Assembly: GCF_900231835.1 (NCBI RefSeq)
Contig: NZ_OCTN01000001.1
Location: 930,001 to 994,000, forward strand
DNA from: Pontivivens marinum
GTDB taxonomy: Bacteria; Pseudomonadota; Alphaproteobacteria; Rhodobacterales; Rhodobacteraceae
Length of the DNA stretch: 64,000 nucleotides
Direction of reading: 5' to 3'
The notes under the pieces were generated by a model. The model was not told where the DNA came from. It searched no databases and was given only the letters and a program-made list of their open reading frames with translations. Within the stretch, counting starts at the first letter, position 1, and every line of letters starts with the position of its first letter. Of this stretch, positions 27,109-36,751 are shown one piece after another. Made by a program: the position numbers and the translations under genes.

Positions 27109-28427
27109 TCCGATACATTCTTAGCGCGCTGATCGCGTTTACGCCGATCGCTGCGATGTGCCAAACCGATATCGAGGAAATCGTGACCCCCGGTGGCACG
27201 ACCTTCTGGCTGGCCACTGAACCCACGATCCCCATCGTCAGCATGGAGATCATCTTTCGTGGTGGCGCGGGCGTTGACCCCGCGGATCGCCCCGGTGCCG
27301 TCACCATGATGGCCGGCCTGTTGAACGAGGGCGCGGGCGATATGACCGCCCTGGAATATGCCGCCGCCAGCGAGGAGCTCGCCGCGCGCATCAGCTTCGA
27401 TGCGGGGCGTGATACCCTGACCGTTTCCGCCAGCATGCTGCGCGAGGTCCGCACCGATGTGGCCGAACTGGTCCGTCTGGCAGTGCAGGAACCACGGTTT
27501 GACCCCGATGCGATTTCCCGCGTGCGCTCGCAATTGCTGTCTGTGACCCGCTCGAACCGCACCGATCCGAGCGAACTGGCGCGTGAGGCGCTGTTCTCCA
27601 TCGCGTTCCCTGACCATGCCTATAGCCGCGGAACCGATGGCACGCCCCCCAGTATCGCCGTTATGACCATTGAGGATTTGCAGGCCGCCCACCATGCCGC
27701 AATCAGCCGCGACCGCGCCTATATCTCGGTCGTTGGTGACATCTCCGCCGACGAAGCAGCCGAGCTGGTGGATCACGTCATGGTTGGTATTCCCAGCAGC
27801 GACACCCCCCTGCCCGGCGATATGCCCGTACACCTGCGCGGCGGCGTGCATGTTGTGGATCTGCCCGGCACGCAAAGCCGCGCGCTGTTCGGTCATCAGG
27901 GCCTGCAACGCGACGATCCCGACTTTATGGCCGCCTATGTGATGAACCACATTCTGGGCGGCGGCGGGTTCTCGTCACGCTTGACCGAGGAAATCCGTGA
28001 GAAGCGCGGCCTGACCTATGGCATTTCGACCTTTATGGCCTCGCTCAGCCACGGGCCGCTTTTCCTCGGCTCTGTTGCCTCGGCCAATGACACGATTGCC
28101 GAAACGATTGAGCTGGTGCGCCGCGAATGGGTCCGTATGGCCGAGGGTGGCGTGACGGAGCAGGAGCTGGACGAGGCGAAACGCTACCTGACCGGCGCCT
28201 ATCCCCTGCGCTTTGATACCAATGCAAAGATCGCGGATATTCTGGTCGGCGTGCAGGAGGCGGAGCTGGGCATTGATTACACCCAGCGCCGCAACTCCCT
28301 GATCGAGGCGGTAACGGTTGACGATATCGCCCGCGTCGCCGCGCGCCTGCTGCAATCCGACGACCTGACCGTTGTTGTGGTCGGACAGCCGCAGGGGCTG
28401 ACCACAACGGTCAGCGCCCTGAACTAA
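27105..28427 (+). CDS. M16 family peptidase-like protein (inactive partner)
   Basis: A 440-residue exported M16 homologue with a signal peptide (MIRYILSALIAFTPIAAMCQ). The zinc motif is missing: the equivalent region reads MMAGLLNEGAGDM instead of HxxEH. The C-terminal half keeps the substrate-binding R/Y motif region EIREKRGLTYGISTFM, as in noncatalytic partners of the processing-peptidase type. It overlaps the upstream active M16 gene by 4 nt, indicating coupled translation and a heterodimer. The downstream convergent neighbour is a lytic transglycosylase gene, only 1 nt away. Confidence 0.9.
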   Translation: MIRYILSALIAFTPIAAMCQTDIEEIVTPGGTTFWLATEPTIPIVSMEIIFRGGAGVDPADRPGAVTMMAGLLNEGAGDMTALEYAAASEELAARISFDAGRDTLTVSASMLREVRTDVAELVRLAVQEPRFDPDAISRVRSQLLSVTRSNRTDPSELAREALFSIAFPDHAYSRGTDGTPPSIAVMTIEDLQAAHHAAISRDRAYISVVGDISADEAAELVDHVMVGIPSSDTPLPGDMPVHLRGGVHVVDLPGTQSRALFGHQGLQRDDPDFMAAYVMNHILGGGGFSSRLTEEIREKRGLTYGISTFMASLSHGPLFLGSVASANDTIAETIELVRREWVRMAEGGVTEQELDEAKRYLTGAYPLRFDTNAKIADILVGVQEAELGIDYTQRRNSLIEAVTVDDIARVAARLLQSDDLTVVVVGQPQGLTTTVSALN

Positions 28428-28428
28428 C

Positions 28429-29730
28429 TCAGCCAGCAGCGCGTAACGCAGCCAGCAACCGGTCCGACGCATATCCGTCAGGGATCAGACCGGTTGCGGA
28501 TTGGAACCGCTTGATCGCTGCCTCGGAATTCGGCCCGATTAGGCCGTCCGTGCCCTGCGTGTCATAGCCCAGCGCGGTCAGGCGCTGCTGCACCTCGCGC
28601 CGGTCACTGCGCGTCAGCGGCAGCACATCACGGCTCCACGATGCCTGTACACCTGCACCGCCATAAATCCGGTCCCCCAGCAACCCGATAGCCAGCGCAT
28701 AAGAATCGGAGTTGTTGTACCGCTTGATTACATTGAAATTCGGATAGGTCAGGAAAACCGGACCGCCCACACCTGCGGGCGCAAACAACCCCGCAACACC
28801 GTGATCCGGCACAGCACCGCCCGCATAGGTCCGCACGCCAATCTCGTTCCAGAACGCGGCAGGGCGGCGTACATAGCGATCCGCCAGCAGCCAGTTAAAG
28901 TCGGCAGGCAGGCGCACCTCCATCCCCCATGGCTGACCGGGGTTCCAACCCTCCTGACGCAAGTAATGCGCGGCAGAGGCAAGCGCGTCCGTTGGATCAT
29001 CCGACCAGATATTGCGGCGGCCATCCCCGTCGAAATCCTGCGCGTAGTTGTGAAAGCTGGACGGCATAAACTGCGTATGCCCCATCGCACCGGCCCATGA
29101 TCCGACCAGCTCATCAGGGCGGGCGTCCCCCTCCTGCACGATACGCATCGCGGCGATCAGCTCACGCTCCGCCCAATCACGCCGCCGACCGTCAAAGGCC
29201 AGCGTCGCCAGCGAGCGCGCCACGGGGAAGCTGCCCCGAATGGCGCCATAGGCGGTTTCCATGCCCCAGATAGCCAGAAACGCACGGGCATCGGTGCCGT
29301 AACGCGCCTCGATCGCGCGCAGGGTTTCAGCGCGGGCGCCTGCCTCACGCTGACCATTTGCGACGCGGGTATCGGAAACGGCACTATCCAGATATTCCCA
29401 AACGGGCCGCACGAATTCGGGCTGCGCGCCGTCCAGATCCGTAACGCGGGTCGAGGGCGCAGCGCCCTGCATCGTGGTGTCGAACACCTGCGCGCTAATC
29501 CCCTCACCCAGTGCACGGGTGCGGAATTGCGCCAGCCATTGGTCAAAGGACAACGCGCGCGCCTGACGATCCGCCAGCGGTTCGCGCGGTTCAGGACGGA
29601 CCGAGGTCACGACATCACCGGTGGTTTGCGCCGTAGCATTGGCGACTGGCCCACCACATCCCACCACGAAGGCAGCGGCCCCCAGCAGGGCAAATCGCCA
29701 ACCTGAGCGTTGCATTGAGGTCGCATGCAT
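28429..29730 (-). CDS. Lytic murein transglycosylase, MltB family, with peptidoglycan-binding domain
   Basis: Cleaves the glycan strand of peptidoglycan. The 433-residue protein has an N-terminal export signal (about 1-35, hydrophobic LLGAAAFVVGC with a lipobox-like Cys). The MltB-type catalytic domain (about 65-350) has the catalytic Glu in WGMETAYGAIRG and the AMGHTQFMPSSF and DFDGDGRRNIW motifs. A C-terminal PG_binding_1 domain is present (about 370-433: LTALGYDTQGTDGLIGPNSE). SD AGGAG precedes the ATG. It lies 33 nt after the PBP1A gene on the same strand, so synthesis and cleavage enzymes are adjacent. Confidence 0.92.
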   Translation of the reverse strand: MHATSMQRSGWRFALLGAAAFVVGCGGPVANATAQTTGDVVTSVRPEPREPLADRQARALSFDQWLAQFRTRALGEGISAQVFDTTMQGAAPSTRVTDLDGAQPEFVRPVWEYLDSAVSDTRVANGQREAGARAETLRAIEARYGTDARAFLAIWGMETAYGAIRGSFPVARSLATLAFDGRRRDWAERELIAAMRIVQEGDARPDELVGSWAGAMGHTQFMPSSFHNYAQDFDGDGRRNIWSDDPTDALASAAHYLRQEGWNPGQPWGMEVRLPADFNWLLADRYVRRPAAFWNEIGVRTYAGGAVPDHGVAGLFAPAGVGGPVFLTYPNFNVIKRYNNSDSYALAIGLLGDRIYGGAGVQASWSRDVLPLTRSDRREVQQRLTALGYDTQGTDGLIGPNSEAAIKRFQSATGLIPDGYASDRLLAALRAAG

Positions 29731-29763
29731 CCTGTTACTCCTGTTAAATTCGTCACTTGAAAC

Positions 29764-31797
29764 TCAGTTTCCGCCGAGCAGACCGCGCAGCAGCCCCTCG
29801 ACAATACCGCTCAACCCGTCATCGACATCCTGTGCGGCATCCTCGATCCGGCGCACCACGTCATTGCCAGCGGTGGCAATGTTGTCCTGATAGCTCGGCG
29901 TATTGGGCACCAGCATGGGCAACGCGGAAACCGGCATCCCCTCATGCACACCCAACATGGTGCGGCGCCAAATTTCCGCTGGCAGGCCACCACCGGTCAC
30001 GCCGGTCAGAGGGGTGTTATCATCATAGCCCATCCAGACCCCGACGACATAATCGCCGGAAAATCCGATAAACCACGCATCACGGGCCGCATCGGTCGTT
30101 CCGGTTTTACCCGCAACGGGGCGATCCCCCAGCGCGGCACGGCGGCCAGTGCCATAGGGGGCCTCAACCACCTGATTCATCATCCACGTCACGTAGCCGG
30201 CGGTTTGCTCGGAAATCGCCCGCTTGCCCAGGGATGGCTCCTCGGACAACAGCAATTCGCCGCCATGGCGCAAACGTACCTCGGTCAGGCCGTAAGGCTC
30301 CGCACGGAAACCTTGGTTCAGGATGCTGGCATAGGCGCCAGTCAGGTCCAGTAGCGTGGTTTCCGACGCGCCCAATGCCAGTGCGGGTGAGTTCGTCAGA
30401 TCACTGTCGAGGCCCAGATCATGCGCCACCTCGATCACCTCAGCGCGGCCAACTTCCTCGGACACGCGCACGGCGATGGTGTTGGTGGAACGGGCCAGCG
30501 CCTCGTACATCGGCATCGGGCCGCGATAGGAGCGGCCATAGTTCTGCGGGCTCCACGGGCCGGAGCCCGGTATGTTGATCGTTAGCGGCGCGTCGTTCAG
30601 GTAATCGGTCGGGTGCATCCCTGATTCCACCGCCGCAGCATAGACAAAGGGTTTGAACGCCGATCCGGGCTGACGCAGCGCCTGCGTTGCACGGTTAAAT
30701 GTACCGGCCCCGCCAATGGCACGCCCGCCGACCATGCCACGCACCGCGCCATCCGCGCTGAGCACAACAATCGCGGCCTGTGCCTCGGACCCCTCACGCA
30801 CCAGATCGTCAAAGACGGAGAACAGCGCCTGTTCCGCCGCCTCCTGAATCGCGGGGTCAAAGGTGGTGGAAATCTCCACATCCTCACGCGTGCCCTCGAT
30901 CAGGAATTCGGGGCCGGCCTCCATCACCCAATCGGCGAAATAGCCACCGGCGCGGCGACGGGCGGATTCGCTCAGCTCCGCCGGATTGGCGCGCGCCTGT
31001 GCAAAAACAGTATCGTCGATATAGCCCTGCTCATGCATCAACCGCAAAATCACCTGCGAACGGTTTTGCGCACGGCCCAGATCGCGTGTCGGTGCATAAC
31101 GGCTGGGCGCGGTCAGCAGCCCCGCCAGCATTGCCGCCTGCTGCACGTCCACCTCACGCGCGCTGATCCCGAAATAGCGCTGCGCCGCCGCCTCGAACCC
31201 CGTGGCCGAGGCCCCCAGATAGGCGCGGTTCATATAGATGGAGAGGATTTCCTCCTTGGTATAGGCCAGCTCCATTGCCAAGGCGTAGGGGATTTCCAGA
31301 ACCTTGCGCCGCCATGTCGATTCCTCGCTGAGGAAAACCAGCTTGGCGACCTGCTGTGTAATGGTGGACCCGCCATGGCCTGACAGCGCGCTGCGACCCT
31401 CGCTTAGATTGATGCGGATCGCGCCCAGAATACCGCGCGGGCTGATGCCCATATGCCAATAGAACCGCTTATCCTCGGTCGCGACGACCGCGTTGCGCAA
31501 ATCCTCGCTCATCTGCGCGGACCCGACGACACCGCCCTGCTCGCCCCGCCATGCAAAGATATCGCCGTGGCGATCGACCATCGCAACCGATCCGCTCTCA
31601 CGACCGTCCAGCAACTCCTTGGCATCGGGCAATTGCAGATAGAAATACAGTACCACCGCCGCAGCCACGACGATGCCCCAGCCGATCAGCCGGAACAGGA
31701 TTGTTCGGATCAGCCGGAACAGGCCACCGAATACACGAATTAGTAACGGCCTACGCACGGGTTTCGCCGTGGCCGTTTTGGATTTCTTGCTGCTCAT
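29764..31797 (-). CDS. Class A penicillin-binding protein (PBP1A type)
   Basis: Bifunctional peptidoglycan synthase. The 677-residue protein has a basic cytoplasmic tail and one membrane segment (about 38-56). The GT51 glycosyltransferase domain has the catalytic Glu in VATEDKRFYWHMGI and GGSTITQQVAKLVF. The transpeptidase domain has SxxK in GSAFKPF, the SxN motif STN in ARSTNTIAVRV, and KTGT in GKTGTTDAARDAWFIGF. All motifs are intact. The tail after KTGT is short and lacks extra domains. It is divergent from glnK and followed by the MltB-type gene. Confidence 0.94.
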   Translation of the reverse strand: MSSKKSKTATAKPVRRPLLIRVFGGLFRLIRTILFRLIGWGIVVAAAVVLYFYLQLPDAKELLDGRESGSVAMVDRHGDIFAWRGEQGGVVGSAQMSEDLRNAVVATEDKRFYWHMGISPRGILGAIRINLSEGRSALSGHGGSTITQQVAKLVFLSEESTWRRKVLEIPYALAMELAYTKEEILSIYMNRAYLGASATGFEAAAQRYFGISAREVDVQQAAMLAGLLTAPSRYAPTRDLGRAQNRSQVILRLMHEQGYIDDTVFAQARANPAELSESARRRAGGYFADWVMEAGPEFLIEGTREDVEISTTFDPAIQEAAEQALFSVFDDLVREGSEAQAAIVVLSADGAVRGMVGGRAIGGAGTFNRATQALRQPGSAFKPFVYAAAVESGMHPTDYLNDAPLTINIPGSGPWSPQNYGRSYRGPMPMYEALARSTNTIAVRVSEEVGRAEVIEVAHDLGLDSDLTNSPALALGASETTLLDLTGAYASILNQGFRAEPYGLTEVRLRHGGELLLSEEPSLGKRAISEQTAGYVTWMMNQVVEAPYGTGRRAALGDRPVAGKTGTTDAARDAWFIGFSGDYVVGVWMGYDDNTPLTGVTGGGLPAEIWRRTMLGVHEGMPVSALPMLVPNTPSYQDNIATAGNDVVRRIEDAAQDVDDGLSGIVEGLLRGLLGGN

Positions 31798-32001
31798 CTG
31801 CTCCGCACCGTTTTTCGGGCTTGTTTATGCAACTTAGTATGATGGCGCGACATTGCGAAGTGGTTGGATGACCCAAGGCGGCGCAATTTTGCACAACTTT
31901 TATGCCTATTTTTTAATCGGCGGATTTTCGCTGTCTAAATTTTGGGCGCAATTGAATCGCAACGTAGTGCTCAAAGCTGTACCCGCAACCGGTTTCATTG
32001 A

Positions 32002-32430
<429 letters not shown>

Positions 32431-32472
32431 ACCTGACCCCATCTGATCAGACCAACGAGGGACCAGATAAAA

Positions 32473-33789
32473 ATGACCAATTTCCTTAAATTCGGTACAG
32501 CGGGGGCCACGGCCCTGATGCTTGCTACCCCTGCACTGGCACAGGATGCCGCTGCCGATCCTACCCCCTACATCCTGACCACGCTGCTGTTCCTTATCGG
32601 CGGTTTTCTGGTCTTCTGGATGGCAGCAGGCTTCGCCATGCTTGAGGCAGGTCTGGTACGTTCCAAGAACGTAACGACCCAGCTGACCAAAAACATCGCG
32701 TTGTTCTCCATCGCGTCCATCATGTACTGGCTGGTTGGCTTCAACCTGATGTATCCGGGCGATGCATGGGTCATGGACGGCATGGTTGGTGCGTTCTTCT
32801 GGACCACGCTGGAGCCTGTCGGCCTGGCTGCTGCTGATGCAACCCTCGACTATGCATCCGTCGGTTCCGACTTCTTCTTCCAGCTGATGTTCTGTGCGAC
32901 CACCGCATCCATCGTTTCGGGCACATTGGCCGAGCGTATCAAGCTGGGTCCATTCCTGATCTTCGTTGTTGTCCTGACCGGCTTCATCTACCCGATCGAA
33001 GCATCCTGGCAGTGGGGCGGCGGCTTCCTCAGCGGCATGGGCTTCTCCGATTTCGCCGGTTCCACACTGGTTCACGCAGCAGGCGGCTTTGCAGCACTTG
33101 CAGGCGCTATGATCCTCGGCCCACGTATCGGCAAATATGCTGCTGATGGCCGCGTTATCCCAATGCTCGGCTCGAACATGCCCCTCGCTACACTGGGTAC
33201 GTTCATCCTGTGGCTGGGTTGGTTCGGCTTTAACGGTGGTTCGCAGCTAGCAATGGGTACTGTTGGCGACGTAACCGACATCTCGCGCATCTTTGCGAAC
33301 ACCAACATGGCTGCTGCTGCCGGTGCTGTTACTGCGCTGATCCTGACGCAAGCTGTCTATGGCAAGATCGACCTGACCATGGTGCTGAACGGCGCGCTGG
33401 CTGGTCTGGTATCCATCACGGCCGAGCCTCTGGCACCCTCGCTTCTGATGGCGCTGATCGTAGGTGGTATCGGTGGAGCGATCGTAGTCTTCACAGTTCC
33501 ACTGCTGGACAAGCTGAAGATCGATGACGTTGTTGGCGCGATCCCTGTACACCTGGTTGCCGGTATCTGGGGCACAATGGCTGTGCCGCTGACCAATGAC
33601 GGCACCAGCTTCGTGACACAGTTCATCGGTGTTGTTTCCATCGGCGCCTTCGTCTTCATCGTCAGCTACATCGTGTGGATGATCCTGAAGGTCACAATGG
33701 GCATCCGCGTTGACGAGGAAGCCGAGATCATGGGTCTCGACACCACGGAAATGGGCATGGAAGCCTACCCAGAATTCACAAAGGGCTAA
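32473..33789 (+). CDS. amtB: Ammonium transporter AmtB
   Basis: Inner-membrane ammonium channel. The 438-residue protein has a signal-like N terminus (LMLATPALAQDAAADP) and eleven membrane segments. It keeps the twin pore histidines, in GSTLVHAAGGFAALAG and IPVHLVAGIWGTMAV, and the conserved GFAMLEAGLVRSKN motif in the first membrane segment. The short C-terminal tail begins RVDEEAEIMGLDTTEMG, the conserved region whose relatives contact GlnK. It follows glnK by 42 nt and ends in two tandem terminators. Confidence 0.96.
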   Translation: MTNFLKFGTAGATALMLATPALAQDAAADPTPYILTTLLFLIGGFLVFWMAAGFAMLEAGLVRSKNVTTQLTKNIALFSIASIMYWLVGFNLMYPGDAWVMDGMVGAFFWTTLEPVGLAAADATLDYASVGSDFFFQLMFCATTASIVSGTLAERIKLGPFLIFVVVLTGFIYPIEASWQWGGGFLSGMGFSDFAGSTLVHAAGGFAALAGAMILGPRIGKYAADGRVIPMLGSNMPLATLGTFILWLGWFGFNGGSQLAMGTVGDVTDISRIFANTNMAAAAGAVTALILTQAVYGKIDLTMVLNGALAGLVSITAEPLAPSLLMALIVGGIGGAIVVFTVPLLDKLKIDDVVGAIPVHLVAGIWGTMAVPLTNDGTSFVTQFIGVVSIGAFVFIVSYIVWMILKVTMGIRVDEEAEIMGLDTTEMGMEAYPEFTKG

Positions 33790-33798
33790 GGCCCGGTG

Positions 33799-33833
33799 AG
33801 GTTGCGGCGATCACATTCGCCGCAACCTGTTTT
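33799..33833 (+). terminator. First terminator after amtB
   Basis: AGGTTGCGGCGA-TCACAT-TCGCCGCAACCT is a perfect 12-bp stem with a 6-nt loop, followed by GTTTT. It starts 9 nt after the amtB stop. Confidence 0.85.
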
Positions 33834-33871
33834 CCCCGGAATGGGCTTTTATAGCGGCTCATTCTAACTTG

Positions 33872-33902
33872 GCCCGGACCTTCGCGGTTCGGGTCTTTTT
33901 TT
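33872..33902 (+). terminator. Second, tandem terminator after amtB
   Basis: CCCGGACC-TTCGC-GGTTCGGG (8 bp, one G-U) followed by TCTTTTTTT. It is the stronger of the two classical signals and lies 38 nt after the first. Confidence 0.85.
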
Positions 33903-33916
33903 GCCTAATGGTCGGA

Positions 33917-34759
33917 TTATCCCTGCATCAGGGACCGGATATAGGCAGGCACATCGCGCGCATCGACGGTTGCCTCACGCACCAACCAATCGAAATGACT
34001 GGTCAGGGACTTCACGCGGTCAATCTCCCGAAATGCCAGATAGCACTGCCCGACATAAACGACGGCCAGATTAGGCCCGAATATCGTGACGGGTGAGCTA
34101 AAGACCCTGTGCGCATCGAACAGAAACACCCGCAGGCGCGGCAACATCTGCTCACATTGATCCGCGATGACGTTTAGCTGCTCGTAGCGGATGCTTTGCG
34201 CAACACCCTTGTAATAGGCGGTGCCGGCGGCGCAGGCCTCAACCTCATGCAGGGGAATGGCGATTTCGTAATCATAGATACCGGCGGATAGCAGATGTAA
34301 CTGGTCCTGCATGGTGTTGAACGCTTGGGGCAATTGCCGCTCTAGAAAGGCACCGTATTCCCAGCGCAGCATTGCCTCCGTCTTGAACAAATCGGGCAGG
34401 GTCGCGGGAACGTGGCGCACTTTGTAGCCAGCCGCCTCACGATGCCATTCCAGCAATTGCTCATCCGCCGATGTTCGCTCCGCCGGACTTAGCGACATCG
34501 CCGCCGCCACAATATCGCCGGGGGTTTCGGGGCGGTTGGTAAGACCCAGCAACCAATCGGTGCTAACGCTCAACGCCTGTGCGATATCTGCGGCCAATTG
34601 CGCATTGGGCAGGCGGGGGTGATCCTCCTTCAGCAACTGCCCGATGGTGGACCGATCTACATGCGTGGATCGCGACAGCGCGCTCTTGGTGATGCCTGCA
34701 CGCTGCATCGCCTCATCCAGCCGATTTCGGAATAGGGTGGCGCGCTCACGCTTGTCCAT
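33917..34759 (-). CDS. XRE-family transcriptional regulator with uncharacterised C-terminal domain
   Basis: A 280-residue putative repressor. Residues about 8-70 form a lambda-repressor-like HTH (RLDEAMQRAGITKSALSRS, then TIGQLLKE and LSVSTDWLLGLTNRP). The remaining 190 or so residues are a mixed alpha/beta domain that I cannot assign (EYGAFLERQLPQAFNTMQDQ, VFLFDAHRVFSSPVTIFGPN). I take the ATG at 34757-34759; a TTG three codons upstream is possible. It is divergent from a DUF2061 gene. ACCA-TCCT-TGGT (about 34787-34798) in the shared gap is a possible operator. Target and ligand are unknown. Confidence 0.8.
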   Translation of the reverse strand: MDKRERATLFRNRLDEAMQRAGITKSALSRSTHVDRSTIGQLLKEDHPRLPNAQLAADIAQALSVSTDWLLGLTNRPETPGDIVAAAMSLSPAERTSADEQLLEWHREAAGYKVRHVPATLPDLFKTEAMLRWEYGAFLERQLPQAFNTMQDQLHLLSAGIYDYEIAIPLHEVEACAAGTAYYKGVAQSIRYEQLNVIADQCEQMLPRLRVFLFDAHRVFSSPVTIFGPNLAVVYVGQCYLAFREIDRVKSLTSHFDWLVREATVDARDVPAYIRSLMQG

Positions 34760-34882
34760 TTTTGGCAACCTTGCAGATTAAAAACACCATCCTTGGTTTT
34801 TCGCAGCAAATTCACCAAATGTCCAATTTCCGCCGTTCGCGATAGCAAATGCAGGTATCACCACCAAACGGAGCAACCGGAT

Positions 34883-35122
34883 ATGGACAGCACGATCAGA
34901 TTGGCAACCAAAGCAGTGACATGGCAGTTCGCAGGCTTTTTCTCGATGATGCTGATTGGATTTCTGTTCACAGGATCAGTCGTGGCCAGCGGCGGCATTG
35001 CCCTGACCGGCGCGGTGACAGGGTTCATCGCCTATTTTCTGCACGAAATGGCATGGTCCAGAATCTCATGGGGGCGCGGCACCGGCCCCGCCGCCAAAAT
35101 CGACATTACCGTTGCGGAATAA
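34883..35122 (+). CDS. DUF2061 family small membrane protein
   Basis: A 79-residue protein with two predicted membrane hairpins (about 10-28 and 34-52) and the DUF2061 features MDSTIRLATKAVTWQ at the start and AYFLHEMAWSRISWG near the end. The ATG at 34883 has SD ACGGAG; a longer in-frame form to 34793 would run into the divergent regulator's promoter region. Function is unknown; some relatives are fused to or lie near sulfate assimilation genes, but no such genes are here. Confidence 0.8.
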   Translation: MDSTIRLATKAVTWQFAGFFSMMLIGFLFTGSVVASGGIALTGAVTGFIAYFLHEMAWSRISWGRGTGPAAKIDITVAE

Positions 35123-35128
35123 TGCAAA

Positions 35129-35151
35129 GGGGCGGCCCACCGGACCGCCCC
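35129..35151. terminator. Hairpin between convergent DUF2061 and pgi genes
   Basis: GGGGCGG-CCCACCGGA-CCGCCCC, a 7-bp GC stem in the 39-bp gap between two stop codons. There is no T-run, so it is a weak or factor-assisted bidirectional terminator at best. Confidence 0.4.
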
Positions 35152-35161
35152 CAAACCTAGA

Positions 35162-36751
35162 TTACAGTGCGTGGTAATGCGCCAATGGGCCTGACAGCGC
35201 CTCATCCACCATATCGGGTGAGAAGCGCCCCTCAACATGTGGCAGCATATCGGTGGCCAGCACCTTGCCCAACTCAACACCCCATTGGTCAAAGCTGTTC
35301 ACGCCCCAGAACACACCCTCGGTAAAGCAACGCGCCTCAGCCAAAGCAATAATCCGGCCCAGCGTGCGCGGCGTCAGCTCGCGGTACATCAGCAATGTGG
35401 ACGGGCGATTTCCGGGGAAGGCCCGATGCGGTGCCAGTTCACGCGCCTCGCCCGCATCCATACCGGCAGCGATCATCAGCTCCTCGGCCTCACGCTCGGA
35501 CCGGCCATAGGCCAGCGCCTGCGATTGCGCGAAGCAGTTGGCGATCAGGATTTTCTGCATATGCTCGAAACCCTCGGCCACAGGTTTGGCCGCGATCATG
35601 AATTCCAGCGGCTGCGGCGTCGGGCTTTGATGCAGCATCTGGAAATAGGCGTGCTGCGCATTTGTGCCAGCGCTACCCCAGACGACAGGCGATGTCGCCA
35701 CATCGACCTCATCCCCCTCAACCGTGACCCGCTTACCGTTCGATTCCATGTCGAGCTGCTGCAAATATTGCGGCAGCGTCGCCAAACGCTGGTCATAGGG
35801 CACAACGCAACGCGTCGGATATCCGCACCCATTGCGATGCCAAACGCCAACGCACGCCATCAGCACCGGCATATTGTTCGACAGTGGCGCGGTGCGGAAA
35901 TGCTCGTCCACCTCATGCGCGCCGGCCAGAAACTCGCCGAATTGCGCCGAGCCAAGACCGATCATCAGCGGCAAACCAATCGGTGACCAGACAGAGAACC
36001 GCCCCCCGACCCAATCGGCAAAGCCAAAGCACCGCTGCGCCGGAATCCCGAACTGCTCCGCCGCCATTTCAGGCTTGGTGGTCAGTGCCGCAAAATGGAT
36101 CGAGGCATCGGCAACAACGCCCTGCATCGTGGACAGCGCAACCTTGGCCGTTTCCATCGTCTCAATCGTGCCAAAGCTTTTGGAGGCGATGATGAACAAT
36201 GTGCGGCTTAGGTCACATGTCTTGAGTACCTGGTTCAGCGCGGCACCGTCAACATTCGACACAAAGTGCAGGCGCGGGCCGTCCATCTGCGCCGTCAATG
36301 CCTCCGCCACCAGAACAGGCCCCAGATCGGAGCCACCAATGCCGATATTGACCACATCGGTAAAGCTGCCCGCAGCCGCCGCATAGGCGCCAGAGCGGAC
36401 ATCTTCGGCAAAGGCATAGCAGGCCGCGCGGCTGTTCAGCACGGTCTGGGCAATATCCTCATCATCCGCGACCATCTGCGTGCCCTCAGGCATGCGCAGC
36501 GCGGTGTGCAGCACGCGCCGCCCCTCGGTCACATTGATCTTTTCGCCGGCATACATGGCATCGCGGGTCAGCTCGAACTCACGCTCCTCCAGCATGTCGA
36601 TCAGCCCCTCACGGGCGTCCTCGGTCATCTGGGTGCGTGAAAAATCGAACAGCATGTCGTCAAAGGTGACCGAAAACCCGTCAAAGCGGTCCTCGTCCTG
36701 CAATTCCGCGATCGTGGGGCCGTATGCCGCCTGCAACTCATTCCAGTTCAT
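35162..36751 (-). CDS. pgi: Glucose-6-phosphate isomerase
   Basis: Interconverts glucose 6-phosphate and fructose 6-phosphate. The 529-residue protein has two SIS subdomains with NIGIGGSDLGP (about 140) and FADWVGGRFSVWSPIGLPLMI (the family signature, about 255). It also shows the catalytic Glu/His region (ESNGKRV, then GTNAQHAYFQMLHQ) and the C-terminal FDQWGVELGKVLA. Full length. The ATG overlaps the nadC stop by 4 nt, so pgi is translated after nadC from one transcript, an unusual metabolic pairing. Confidence 0.96.
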   Translation of the reverse strand: MNWNELQAAYGPTIAELQDEDRFDGFSVTFDDMLFDFSRTQMTEDAREGLIDMLEEREFELTRDAMYAGEKINVTEGRRVLHTALRMPEGTQMVADDEDIAQTVLNSRAACYAFAEDVRSGAYAAAAGSFTDVVNIGIGGSDLGPVLVAEALTAQMDGPRLHFVSNVDGAALNQVLKTCDLSRTLFIIASKSFGTIETMETAKVALSTMQGVVADASIHFAALTTKPEMAAEQFGIPAQRCFGFADWVGGRFSVWSPIGLPLMIGLGSAQFGEFLAGAHEVDEHFRTAPLSNNMPVLMACVGVWHRNGCGYPTRCVVPYDQRLATLPQYLQQLDMESNGKRVTVEGDEVDVATSPVVWGSAGTNAQHAYFQMLHQSPTPQPLEFMIAAKPVAEGFEHMQKILIANCFAQSQALAYGRSEREAEELMIAAGMDAGEARELAPHRAFPGNRPSTLLMYRELTPRTLGRIIALAEARCFTEGVFWGVNSFDQWGVELGKVLATDMLPHVEGRFSPDMVDEALSGPLAHYHAL

